Positions 16,175 to 23,993 of a DNA stretch of 64,000 bases are shown here, one piece after another (positions within the stretch are counted from its first letter, which is position 1; every line of letters starts with the position of its first letter). The position numbers and the translations under genes were made by a program. The notes beneath the pieces are model-generated. The model was not told the origin of the DNA, made no database searches, and saw only the letters and a program-made list of their open reading frames with translations. The DNA comes from Streptomyces sp. NP-1717 (GTDB taxonomy: Bacteria > Actinomycetota > Actinomycetes > Streptomycetales > Streptomycetaceae), in NCBI RefSeq assembly GCF_022695985.1, contig NZ_JAAPBF010000002.1, forward strand, positions 1 to 64,000, read 5' to 3'.

Positions 16175-16352
16175 GGCCTGTCTTCAAAGTAGCGCCATCC
16201 GCCCGTAGGGCGGGGCCCGCGGCGGATGGTGCGGTGCATCGCAAGGCGGAGGATCGGCCTCGTACCTGGCGTACTCGGCCGCGTCCGACAACGCGGCGAG
16301 GTGCCGTGCCAGCCGCCGCGGGCCAGGCGGGACTTTGAAGACAGGCCCTAGG
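16170..16352. mobile_element. MITE-like element with 21-bp perfect terminal inverted repeats
   Basis: The 21 bases at 16170-16190 are the exact reverse complement of 16332-16352 (left arm CCTAGGGCCTGTCTTCAAAG plus T). The likely element is 175 bp beginning GGCCTGTCTTCAAAGT, bounded by CTAG target copies at 16171-16174 and 16349-16352. The interior is GC-rich and contains no gene. Such short elements are usually mobilised by a full-length insertion sequence with the same ends, probably of the IS5 superfamily; the family assignment is inference. Because CTAG is itself a palindrome, the duplication cannot be told from an extension of the repeat. Confidence 0.75.
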
Positions 16353-16653
16353 AGCCTTCCGAGGTAGGCCATGCTGCGGCTCGCCCTCCGTCGCGGAAGC
16401 CTGCGAGGCGCAGGGCGCGGGTGGCGAGCTCGGCCTGGGCGTACAGGGGGTGGTCGCGATCGTCCAGGCCTGCGGGCATCTTCCCGTCCATGCCTGCAGG
16501 CAGACCAGGTAACTGGTAGGCCGACTCCCGCTGGAGTAGGCCGTGGCGACGTCGGCGGCCTGGAGTCAACACGGCATCCTGGAACGCCTCGCGTCCGAGG
16601 CGATCGACGGCGGTGCAGCAACTGGCTGCGGATGCGGTTCCTTGCCTGTCCAT
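16348..16653 (-). pseudogene. Possible gene fragment abutting the MITE
   Basis: The minus strand reads AGMDGKMPAGLDDRDHPLYA followed by ELATRALRLAGFRDGG, which looks like selected protein sequence. Its stop (16348-16350) lies inside the right CTAG of the MITE. The part before it is low-complexity and overlaps a plus-strand decayed gene. I cannot name a family. It may be the remaining C-terminus of a gene cut by rearrangement, or a chance frame. Confidence 0.28.
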
Positions 16654-16664
16654 AGCATGAACAC

Positions 16665-17117
16665 ATGAGCAACGATGTGATCGAGGCCTGGGAACGCATC
16701 GAGTCCTGGCTGAGACTCCACCCGCCAACCACCCCGATAGTTCCCGGCGCCTCCAACGAGCTGATCGCCGGGGCTGAAGCCGAGCTCGGTTTCCATCTCC
16801 CCGTCGACCTCCGAACGCTGTGACAGAGGTGCGCAGGGTCGGCCGCGCCGCTGACGCCCGAGGGCGAGGTATTGCTCGGAGTGCGCCACGCCCTGGATGC
16901 CTGCGACTTGCTGAATCACCCGGGGGTCTGGGAGACGGCGTGGATTCCGTTCACCGCCGATGAACCTGACGACCCGTTCTGTGGGACTTTCATCGACGCC
17001 GCGACGGGGTCGATCGGGTCGTGGAACCGGCAGGACGTCTCCCACCTGTACGACGACGGCAGCACCCTGGCCGGGTATCTGACCGAGGTGGCCGACGAAC
17101 TTCGAGCACTCCACTGA
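16665..17117 (+). pseudogene. SMI1/KNR4-like (SUKH) protein with in-frame stop
   Basis: From ATG 16665 the frame reads MSNDVIEAWERIESWLRLHP and then AELGFHLPVDLRTL, the N-terminal helix and LP-x-DLR motif of SMI1/KNR4 proteins. A TGA at 16821-16823 interrupts it. The same frame continues after the stop with PEGEVLLGVRHALDACDLL, then WIPFTADEPDD, FIDAATGSIGSW and a C-terminal helix, ending at TGA 17115-17117. Both halves belong to one SUKH domain, so one nonsense change, perhaps with a short deletion, explains the structure. A separate start after the stop would lack the N-terminal motif. SUKH proteins often act as immunity factors for secreted toxins; no toxin is visible here. Confidence 0.6.
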
Positions 17118-17200
17118 GAGCGCCGAACGGATCCCGCCCGTTGAGGAACTGATCCTGTAACGGGCGGGACGGCAGTTGTCGGATGGCCGTTGTCGAGGTG

Positions 17201-17575
17201 TCAGCGGCGCAGCGGGCTTAGCTTCGCCGACTGCCCCCTCTCGGGGAAACCATTGGCCCACGCGTCGCAGATGACCTTCTCCGCGAGCCAGTTGCATCCG
17301 GCGGTCGTCAGGCCCGTCCAGACGTAGTAGCCGTCGGCGTCCAGCAGCCGTTTCGACGACGAGAACTGGCCGAACAGACGCATCGCCCCCGAATTGACCT
17401 CCAGCGACATCGACGACCGCCCGCACTTGGCCTTCGTCCAGTCCGGCTCGGGGTAACGCCCATCGTCACGGAAGTGCAGCGTGCCGTCGTCGTTCAGGCC
17501 CTCGTAGGTCTGCACGCATTCCTCACTGTTGTTGAAGAGGTACGGGTGCGCGTTGCCGTCGGGCGTCTTGGGCAT
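17201..17575 (-). CDS. Hypothetical protein, possibly the 3' part of a truncated lipoprotein gene
   Basis: From ATG 17575 the frame gives 124 residues with four Cys (ECVQTY, AKCGRS, AGCNWL, VICDAW) and motifs GLNDDGTLHFRDDGRY and DADGYYVWTGLT. I do not recognise the family. The frame is open upstream to about 17690 and reads PACSGAPYGAPEQADASKKS then GPYAWGTYESGG, which resembles the start of a mature lipoprotein (Cys followed by a flexible linker). It has no start codon or signal peptide, and the 42-bp palindrome at 17629-17670 interrupts it. The gene may have lost its 5' end next to htpG. ATG 17575 has no good ribosome site. Confidence 0.55.
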   Translation of the reverse strand: MPKTPDGNAHPYLFNNSEECVQTYEGLNDDGTLHFRDDGRYPEPDWTKAKCGRSSMSLEVNSGAMRLFGQFSSSKRLLDADGYYVWTGLTTAGCNWLAEKVICDAWANGFPERGQSAKLSPLRR

Positions 17576-17628
17576 GCCACCGGACTCGTATGTGCCCCAC
17601 GCGTACGGACCGGACTTCTTCGAGGCAT

Positions 17629-17670
17629 CTGCCTGTTCCGGCGCCCCGTACGGGGCGCCGGAACAGGCAG
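17629..17670. terminator. Perfect 42-bp palindrome, probable htpG terminator
   Basis: Bases 17629-17649 (beginning CTGCCTGTTCCGGCG, ending CCCCGT) are the exact reverse complement of 17650-17670. The transcript would form a 17-19-bp GC-rich stem closed by GUAC. It begins 76 bases after the htpG stop, so a factor-independent or bidirectional terminator is the simplest reading, although no U-run follows. It also lies in the apparent upstream frame of the 17201-17575 gene. Confidence 0.6.
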
Positions 17671-17746
17671 GTTGATGAGGAGTGCGTCAGGGGGGAGGTC
17701 GGGTGGTTACGGCCGGGCTCTTCGGCTGTGCCGGGCCGCGTCCGGG

Positions 17747-19666
17747 TTACAGGGTGCCGGTCAGGCGGTCGGTGAGCAGCCGGGTGAAGCGGGCCGGGTC
17801 GGGCAGGTCGCCTCCTTCCGCGAGCAGCGCGCTGCCGTAGATCAGCTCGGCGGTCTCCGCCAGTGCGGGGTTCTCGGCGTTCGCGTCGTGCGCCGTGCGC
17901 AGGGCCGTGATGAGCGGGTGTGCGGGGTTGAGTTCCAGGATCCGCTTGACCGGGGGGATCTGCTGGCCCATGGCCCGGTACATCTTTTCCAGAGTCGGGG
18001 TCACGTCGTGGGCGTCGCCGACGATGCAGGCCGCCGAGGTGGTCAGGCGTGAGGACAGGCGGACCTGCTTGACCTGTTCGGACAGGCTGGTGGTCAGCCA
18101 GGGCAGCAGGGCGGCGAAGTCCTGCTCGCGCCGGGCCTTCTCGGCGTCGGCTTCCTTCTGGCCGTCGGCGGAGTCGTCGAGGTCGACCTGCCCCTTGGCG
18201 ATGGACTGCAGAGGATGGCCGTCGAAGGTGGGGACCTGGTCCACCCATACCTCGTCGATGGGGTCGGTGAGAATCAGGACCTCGTAGCCCTTGGCGGCGA
18301 AGGCTTCCATGTGCGGGGAGTTCTCCACCATCGCGCGGCTCTCGCCGGTCAGGTAGTAGATGGTGTCCTGGCCGTCCTTCATCCGCTCGACGTACTCGCG
18401 CAGCGTGGTGGTCTTCTCCGGGTCGTGAGTGGAGGCGGCCGACACCAGCTCCAGCAGGGCCTCGGTGTTGTCCGTGTCCTCGACCAGGCCTTCCTTGAGC
18501 GCCCGGCCGAACTGCTCCCACACCTTCGTGTAGCGCTCGGCGTCCTTGGACTGCATGCCCTTGATGGCGCCGAGGACCTTCTTGACCAGGCGCCGGCGTA
18601 CACCGCGGATCTGGCGGTCGTGCTGGAGGAGCTCGCGGGAGACGTTCAGCGACAGGTCGTGGGCATCCACGACGCCCTTGACGAAGCGCAGGTAGTTGGG
18701 CATGAGCGCTTCGCAGTCGTCCATGATGAACACCCGCTTGACGTACAGCTGCACGCCGCCCTTGGTCTCGCGGGAGAACAGGTCGAAGGGTGCCTGCGAG
18801 GGGATGAACAGCAGCGCCTCGTACTCGAAGGTGCCCTCGGCGCGCATGTGAATCGTCTCGGCGGGGGGCAGCCAGTCGTGGCTGATCTGCTGGTAGAACT
18901 CGTTGTACTCGTCCTCGGTCACCTCGCTGCGCGGACGGGCCCACAGCGCCTTCATCGAGTTGAGCGTGTCGATGTCGTGGGTGGTCTTGCCCTCGGCGTC
19001 GGTGCGCTCGGTGGCCATCCGGATCGGCCAGCGGATGAAGTCCGAGTACTGCTTGACGATCTGGCGGATCTTCGATTCGGAGAGGTAGTCGGCAAGCCCG
19101 TCCTCGTTGTCGGCGGGCTTGAGGTGCAGGGTGACCGAGGTGCCCACGGGCAGCCCGTCGACGGCCTGGATGCCGTAAGTGCCCTCGCCGTCGGACTCCC
19201 ACTGGGTGCCGGAGTCGGTGCCGGCCCGCCGGGTACGCAGGGTGACCTTGTCGGCGACCATGAACGACGAGTAGAAGCCGACGCCGAACTGACCGATCAG
19301 GCTCTCGGCGGTGGCGGCATCCTTGGACTCCTTGATCTTCTCCAGCAGGGCGGCGGTGCCGGACTTGGCGATGGTGCCGATCAGCTGCACGAGATCGTCC
19401 CGGGTCATGCCGATCCCGTTGTCACGGACGGTCAGTGTCCGGGCGTGCTTGTCGACCTCCAGCGAGATGTGCGGGTCAGTGATGCCGGTTTCGGCGAGGC
19501 TGGAGTCGGTCAGCGATTCCAGTCGCATCTTGTCCAAGGCGTCGGAGGCGTTCGAGATCAGCTCGCGCAGAAAGATGTCTTTGTTCGAGTAGATCGAGTG
19601 AATCACCAGTCGGAGCAACTGGCGGGTCTCGGCCTGGAATTCCAGCGTCTCGACACTGCTGCTCAT
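17747..19666 (-). CDS. htpG: Molecular chaperone HtpG (Hsp90)
   Basis: The 639-residue cytosolic Hsp90 is a normal full-length bacterial form. The N-terminal GHKL ATPase has LRELISNASDALDKMR (catalytic Glu), DNGIGMTRDDL, GTIAKSGT and GQFGVGFYSSFM. The middle domain has the conserved Arg in LNVSRELLQHDRQIRGVRRR, and the C-terminal dimer domain ends LTDRLTGTL. ATG 19666 (MSSSVETLEFQAETRQLL) is the standard start, with AGAGAGA before it. A RheA-like repressor gene lies 130 bases upstream on the same strand and a RheA-type operator lies before that, suggesting heat-inducible expression. A 42-bp palindrome follows the gene. Confidence 0.96.
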   Translation of the reverse strand: MSSSVETLEFQAETRQLLRLVIHSIYSNKDIFLRELISNASDALDKMRLESLTDSSLAETGITDPHISLEVDKHARTLTVRDNGIGMTRDDLVQLIGTIAKSGTAALLEKIKESKDAATAESLIGQFGVGFYSSFMVADKVTLRTRRAGTDSGTQWESDGEGTYGIQAVDGLPVGTSVTLHLKPADNEDGLADYLSESKIRQIVKQYSDFIRWPIRMATERTDAEGKTTHDIDTLNSMKALWARPRSEVTEDEYNEFYQQISHDWLPPAETIHMRAEGTFEYEALLFIPSQAPFDLFSRETKGGVQLYVKRVFIMDDCEALMPNYLRFVKGVVDAHDLSLNVSRELLQHDRQIRGVRRRLVKKVLGAIKGMQSKDAERYTKVWEQFGRALKEGLVEDTDNTEALLELVSAASTHDPEKTTTLREYVERMKDGQDTIYYLTGESRAMVENSPHMEAFAAKGYEVLILTDPIDEVWVDQVPTFDGHPLQSIAKGQVDLDDSADGQKEADAEKARREQDFAALLPWLTTSLSEQVKQVRLSSRLTTSAACIVGDAHDVTPTLEKMYRAMGQQIPPVKRILELNPAHPLITALRTAHDANAENPALAETAELIYGSALLAEGGDLPDPARFTRLLTDRLTGTL

Positions 19667-19796
19667 GGGGGTCTCTCTCTGTGGGTAGGTAATGAATGGA
19701 TGTGGACTCGGGCCGGGGACGGACCGCTGCCCGTCGTCGGCGTGGTTCGGGGTGGGCCGGAGCGCACGCGTGTGGCATGACCCTGCGTGGTGGGAG

Positions 19797-20447
19797 TCAG
19801 TCATCGTCAGCGACTGTCGTCGTGTGCCGGTCTTCGATGGCCTCCAGGGATTGGACGAGGCCGGTGTGGCGGGCATCGAGGTAGGGACGCATGCCGGTCA
19901 GGGGCGCAATGAGCTCGGCGGCGTCGGCGGCGCCGAGAGCGGCATGCAAGGCAGCCTGGGCTGAGCGCGCTTCGGGTGCGAGGTGGGCGAGCGCGGTGAT
20001 CTGTCCGGCGAGGCGGCGCAAGTCGCCGGCGTTGGCGCGGGCCCAGCTGACGGTGGCGCGTTCGGCGGCCCTGGCCTGGCGGGTGGCCGTCACGCGCTGC
20101 TCGCCGGTGGTGCCGACGGCGCCGGGGCGGCCACGCAGGTAGCGGCGCTCGGCGGCCTGGCGGCTGGCGACACCGAGGGGCGGGGCGAGGTCGGCCCAAC
20201 TGGCGCCCGCGTCGCGGGCGGTCTCGATCAGCCCGGTCTCCCAGCCGGCGAGCTGCTCGCGCACCTGCCGCAACAGCATCAGGGAGCCCAGCGCCTGCTC
20301 GGGGCCGGGAGCAGTGGCGTCGGGGGTCTCGCGCTGGGCATCGCGCAGCGCGTCGTCTATGGCGGCCAGGGTCGCCGCAGCGGCGAGGAAGGACGCCGGG
20401 CTGTGGGCGTCGGTACGGGTCATCGACGGCTGATCGGCTGCTGTCAC
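19797..20447 (-). CDS. RheA-like (HSP18) transcriptional regulator
   Basis: The 216-residue protein matches the family annotated in Streptomyces as HSP18 transcriptional regulator, the RheA type. It is mainly helical: AAAATLAAIDDALRDAQRET, LRQVREQLAGWETGLIETAR, and then a helix-turn-helix-like stretch GASWADLAPPLGVASRQAAE with RRYLRGRPG. RheA represses heat-shock genes at low temperature and is itself a thermosensor. GTG 20447 is preceded by GGGGGAGG at 5 bases; GTG 20453 lies too close to that site and ATG 20423 is internal. A matching operator lies 44 bases upstream. In S. albus the partner is hsp18; here the gene behind it is htpG. Confidence 0.72.
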   Translation of the reverse strand: MTAADQPSMTRTDAHSPASFLAAAATLAAIDDALRDAQRETPDATAPGPEQALGSLMLLRQVREQLAGWETGLIETARDAGASWADLAPPLGVASRQAAERRYLRGRPGAVGTTGEQRVTATRQARAAERATVSWARANAGDLRRLAGQITALAHLAPEARSAQAALHAALGAADAAELIAPLTGMRPYLDARHTGLVQSLEAIEDRHTTTVADDD

Positions 20448-20490
20448 GGGCACCTCCCCCAGAGAGTCATCAGGTCGATGACATCATGTT

Positions 20491-20509
20491 TGTCATCCAT
20501 TGGATGACA
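20491..20509. promoter_or_regulatory. RheA-type operator (TGTCATC-N5-GATGACA)
   Basis: TGTCATCCATTGGATGACA is a perfect 19-base palindrome that fits the published RheA consensus TGTCATC-N5-GATGACA. It lies 44 bases before the GTG of the RheA-like gene. A further GATGACAT half-site occurs just to its left at 20477-20484. Autorepression of the regulator and read-through control of htpG are inference. Confidence 0.7.
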
Positions 20510-20511
20510 TG

Positions 20512-20807
20512 TTACAACGATGTCGGTGGAGCGCGTTGGCAACTACCCGGTTGGGGGCGGCCGATGAGGTCGTAGCCGGCGGGGAGCTGGAGCAGGATCT
20601 CATTGTGGAGGTCGTCGTCGGCTGCGTCGGCGACGGTGGACAGCACGGCACTGACGTCCCAGGTCGCGGTCTGCTCGGTGGCACCCTCGATCCAGGCCGG
20701 GGTCGCCCGCACGAACCGCTCCGGCGACAGCGGCCCGGCGCTCTGCGGCCGGTTAGCAGGATCAGGGCGAATCCCTCGGGCAGGCGTGCCGTCACCGCCA
20801 TATTCAT
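20512..20807 (-). pseudogene. Frameshifted gene of unknown function
   Basis: From ATG 20807 the minus strand reads MNMAVTARLPEGFALILLTG and then loses sense. One base later, near 20748, another frame continues PQSAGPLSPERFVRATPAWI, then VSAVLSTVADAADDDLHNEI and LLQLPAGYDLIGRP, to a stop at 20512. A single missing C in the GGCC stretch would restore LLTGPQSAG. I do not recognise the protein; it would be about 98 residues and soluble. A sequencing error would give the same picture. An alternative start at 20846 overlaps the gene upstream. Confidence 0.4.
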
Positions 20808-20832
20808 CCGGTCAGCGAGGTGACCCGAGACC

Positions 20833-21408
20833 TCAACCTTCAGCACGGCACCGGTAGGTGTTGATCAATACGCCGGACGGTGTCGGCTCTGTGGCGGTGA
20901 GCCTCAGGCCGCGCGGGCTTCTGCGGTCGGTGAACAGCCGCTTCCCGCTCCCCAGGACGAGGGGGAAGACCAGCAGCCGGTACTCGTCGACGAGATCGGC
21001 CTCGATCAGCGTTCCGAGCAGCCCTCCGCCGCCCAGCACCACCGTCTCCCCTTCGGACGCGGCCTTGATACGTCCGATTTCCGCCGCCGGATCCGCGCCG
21101 AGCACGGTGGTGTTCGCCCAGCCCGGATCCCTGAGCGTGCGGGAGGCCACGTACTTGGGCATCGCGTTCATCGCGGCCATCGCGGGGTCGTTCATGTGGG
21201 CGTACGGCCATGTGGTGGCGAAGATCTCGTACGTTCTGCGGCCCAGGAGCAGGGCTCCGGCACCAGCCGTGGCCTCGCTCATGAACCGCTCCACCGCTTC
21301 GTCGACATGGGGCAGCACCCAGCCGCCGTGATCGAACCCACCGTCCCGGTCCTCGTCGGCCGAGAGGACCGACTGCATGACGCCGTCCAGCGAGACGAAG
21401 TTGACCAC
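20833..21408 (-). CDS. Dihydrofolate reductase-like (RibD C-terminal) protein
   Basis: The 191-residue protein has the RibD C-terminal/dihydrofolate reductase-like fold seen in many small actinobacterial oxidoreductases. It opens VNFVSLDGVMQS, carries LLLGRRTYEIFATTWPY, then YVASRTL and TVVLGGGGLLGTLIEADLVD (nucleotide-binding GGGG), and ends RLTATEPTPSGVLINTYR. These proteins are called dihydrofolate reductase family but rarely reduce folate; the substrate is unknown. GTG 21408 has GGAGGG upstream at a normal distance. It diverges from the metallophosphoesterase gene with 106 bases between the starts. Confidence 0.85.
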   Translation of the reverse strand: MVNFVSLDGVMQSVLSADEDRDGGFDHGGWVLPHVDEAVERFMSEATAGAGALLLGRRTYEIFATTWPYAHMNDPAMAAMNAMPKYVASRTLRDPGWANTTVLGADPAAEIGRIKAASEGETVVLGGGGLLGTLIEADLVDEYRLLVFPLVLGSGKRLFTDRRSPRGLRLTATEPTPSGVLINTYRCRAEG

Positions 21409-21514
21409 GGCCAGCCCTCCGTCCTGAGGGGCCGAGCCTATGAACGCCGGTCCGGTCGGCCCAAGGCGACCGGATACAGTGCGCGAGACGGCAGCCTGTT
21501 CCAGGAGGCGAAGC

Positions 21515-22735
21515 GTGACCGACACCAGCGACACCCGGCCCGCCGAGGGCGAAGCGCAAGCGCCGCGGCGGAGCCGACTGCGCCGACTGATGCGCTACAT
21601 CCCCCTGATCGCCCCCATCCTGCTCTGGGCCGTGCCCTGCTGGGTGCTCCTGTACACCGGCCAGCACTGGCCACTGCCGGTCACGCTCGTCGGCACCGCT
21701 CTGTTTGCCGTTGGTCTCGTCGGTATGCCGCTCGCGATGGCGCGCGGCCACGGCCGGCGGCAGCAGGATCGGGCGGCGATCGTAGGTGACACCCTGCTGG
21801 GCACGAGCTGGGTTCTGTTCACCTGGTCCGTTCTGATCGGCGGCCTCTTGCGGCTTGTCCTGACCATGGCCGGGGTCGGCGAGGGTCAGGATGGGGCCCG
21901 GACCGTCACCTGGGCCGTCCTCGCCGTCAGCGCCATACTGCTCTGCTGGGGATACGCCGAGGCCCGTCGCGTGCCGCGCGTGCGCCGGCTCGACGTGCGA
22001 CTGCCACGGCTGGGTGCCGGGTTGGACGGCCTCCGGGTCGTCCTCATCACTGACACCCACTACGGCCCGCTCGATCGCGCTCGCTGGTCGGCGCGGGTGT
22101 GCGAGACGGTGAACACGCTGGAAGCCGACCTGGTCTGCCACACCGGCGACATCGCGGACGGCACCGCTGAGCGCCGCCGGGCCCAGGCCGTGCCACTCGG
22201 TACGGTGCGGGCAACCCGGGCCCGTGTGTACGTCACCGGGAATCATGAGTACTACAGCGAGGCCCAGGGCTGGGTCGACCTGATGGAGGAGCTGGGCTGG
22301 GAGCCGCTGCGCAACCGCCATCTCCTGCTCGAACGTGGCGGCGACACCCTCGTGGTGGCCGGCGTGGACGATGTCACCGCCGAGTCCTCCGGCCTGGCCG
22401 GACACCGAGCCCACCTCGCCGGAGCTCTGGAGGGGGCCGACCCCGATCTGCCCGTCCTGCTCCTGGCCCATCAGCCCACGTTCGTCGACCGGGCCGCGGC
22501 GGGCGGTGTCGACCTCCAGCTCTCCGGACACACCCACGGCGGTCAGATCTGGCCCTTCCACCACCTGGTCCGCCTCGACCAGCCCGCCCTCGCCGGACTC
22601 AGCCGCCACGGCGCCCGCACGCTTCTCTACACCAGCCGCGGCACCGGCTTCTGGGGCCCGCCGTTCCGCGTCTTCGCGCCCAGCGAGATCACACTGCTCG
22701 TACTCCGCTCCCCGCACCCCACCACCTCACCCTGA
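21515..22735 (+). CDS. Membrane-anchored metallophosphoesterase (YkuE/YaeI type)
   Basis: The 406-residue protein has about four membrane segments in residues 25-155 followed by a calcineurin-like phosphoesterase domain. Metal motifs appear in the standard order: ITDTHYGP (DxH), HTGDIADG (GD), VTGNHEYY (GNHE), LLLAHQP (H) and SGHTHGGQIWP (GHTH). Relatives act on membrane lipids or surface-linked phosphoesters; the substrate here is unknown. GTG 21515 has AGGAGG 6 bases upstream. The catalytic domain follows the last membrane segment directly, and its side of the membrane cannot be fixed from sequence. Confidence 0.9.
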   Translation: MTDTSDTRPAEGEAQAPRRSRLRRLMRYIPLIAPILLWAVPCWVLLYTGQHWPLPVTLVGTALFAVGLVGMPLAMARGHGRRQQDRAAIVGDTLLGTSWVLFTWSVLIGGLLRLVLTMAGVGEGQDGARTVTWAVLAVSAILLCWGYAEARRVPRVRRLDVRLPRLGAGLDGLRVVLITDTHYGPLDRARWSARVCETVNTLEADLVCHTGDIADGTAERRRAQAVPLGTVRATRARVYVTGNHEYYSEAQGWVDLMEELGWEPLRNRHLLLERGGDTLVVAGVDDVTAESSGLAGHRAHLAGALEGADPDLPVLLLAHQPTFVDRAAAGGVDLQLSGHTHGGQIWPFHHLVRLDQPALAGLSRHGARTLLYTSRGTGFWGPPFRVFAPSEITLLVLRSPHPTTSP

Positions 22736-22825
22736 GGGCTGTGCCGCATCACGAGGCACCACGGCTACCTCCGGCATTTCGGCTTCATTCAGATTGGAGG
22801 CAGCGCGGCGCGCGGCGCTGGGTGG

Positions 22826-22960
22826 TCGGGCGGCGAAGCGCTGCACATATGTGAGGAGTGGGTGGCGACAAAGCTGCGGTGGTCCCTGTCCGTCGACCAG
22901 GCGGAGCGTGACGCCCTGCCGCGTGTCGCCGACGGCTGCGTGCACCAGCGGGTGACGTAG
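22826..22960 (+). pseudogene. C-terminal remnant resembling HNH (DUF1524) proteins
   Basis: The frame reads GEALHICEEWVATKLRWSLS then VDQAERDALPRVADGC and stops at 22958-22960. A W-V-x-x-K-x-x-W-x-L-S helix, a D-x-A-E-x-x-A-L helix and a final Cys are how secreted HNH/DUF1524 endonuclease-like proteins of actinomycetes end. No start codon, HNH motif or signal peptide precedes it; the upstream 90 bases are unrelated. The family call is from memory. The rest of 22736-23217 holds nothing else I can support. Confidence 0.35.
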
Positions 22961-23217
22961 GAGTCAGCCGCGTAACGATCGCAACGGTCGCCCGCCCCCG
23001 GTTCCGGTGTTACTGGGGGCGGGCGTCGGTGTTGTACGGGTGAGACGGCGTCAGGCGCCCCGGCGCGGGCCTACGAGGCCGCCCGTGCGGTTGGCTGGAG
23101 CGGCGCGATCGGCGGTGGCGGCGGGATCTGCATGCGGAGCCCGGACTCGCTGCGGTGGCCGAGTCAGCCGTTGTCAGCCCGGTGCATCAGTTCGCCTGCG
23201 TTCGAGGTTTCGCGGGC

Positions 23218-23601
23218 TTACTCGTTCTCCTTGAAGACTCGGGAGACCACGCAGGCGCCACCGCCATTCCAACACAGCACCATGTCATGGGCCGTGTTGC
23301 CGCGGACGTCGAAATTCCCTCCGTCGCAGCCGCTGTCGCCGCCGTCGTCCCAGCTCTTGAGAGTGACGATCTGGCCGGTGAGGTGGTTGAGGGCCCTCAG
23401 ATATCCGGTCACACCATGACCGTCGGCCCTGCTGTCGCAGACCCTGAAGCGGTCCCCGTCGTCGATGAACGTCATGTCGCCACGATCGTACGGAAGCTCG
23501 ACACCGGCGTTGGCGGCCGACGCCGGAGCCGCCGCGAAACCGATCGTCACAGCAGTCGCCGCACCGATCAGGGCCCCACGTTTGAACATTCTCTTAGCCA
23601 T
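23218..23601 (-). CDS. Small secreted protein
   Basis: The 127-residue precursor begins MAKRMFKRGALIGAATAVTI and has a Sec signal cleaved after about APASA. The mature part of some 98 residues has Cys in FRVCDS, SGCDGG, LCWNGG and GACVVS and motifs ELPYDRGDMTFIDDGDRF and NFDVRGNTAHDMVL. I do not recognise a named family; short Streptomyces exoproteins of this kind are common. ATG 23601 has GGGGGA 5-6 bases upstream. It lies alone, with 392 bases of apparently non-coding DNA before it. Confidence 0.78.
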   Translation of the reverse strand: MAKRMFKRGALIGAATAVTIGFAAAPASAANAGVELPYDRGDMTFIDDGDRFRVCDSRADGHGVTGYLRALNHLTGQIVTLKSWDDGGDSGCDGGNFDVRGNTAHDMVLCWNGGGACVVSRVFKENE

Positions 23602-23993
23602 TTGATTCCCCCAGTTTCGGACTCTTGCCCCAGGCACCGCAGGTTTCACTGGCGTCCGGGGTCAGGCCCATCTGTTCATGGCATCTGTGGGGGATCGGAG
23701 TGCAAACGACAGGAATGACCGGTACCGGTGGCCCATGTGTCCGAATCCGGCGGGGCCGCTACCGCTCCACAAGAAGTGGACCGGAGCCGCTGGAGTGAAC
23801 AAAGCCACTCAGGGGGCCACCCACGACCCGCCATGACCGAAGGAAATCAGTACGACGCCTGCTCCCCACGCCCGCGGGGATGGTTGACAATCCGCTCGGA
23901 CTCCGCGCCGACCGGCGCAAGGCCCCCTGTCACCGCCTCGGACATGCTCAACCTGTCGGCCCGCTCGGGTGAAATTGCCGGATGCGGCCGAGT
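23602..23993. other. Intergenic stretch without recognisable genes
   Basis: This 392-base stretch separates the secreted protein gene from the methyltransferase gene. Open frames here have poor codon bias and no ribosome site. It should contain the promoter of the secreted protein; I see no repeat or RNA signature. Confidence 0.5.

Noticed and set aside
22727-22945. 72-codon minus-strand frame
   Set aside because: It is antisense to the better-supported HNH-like remnant and has no ribosome site.
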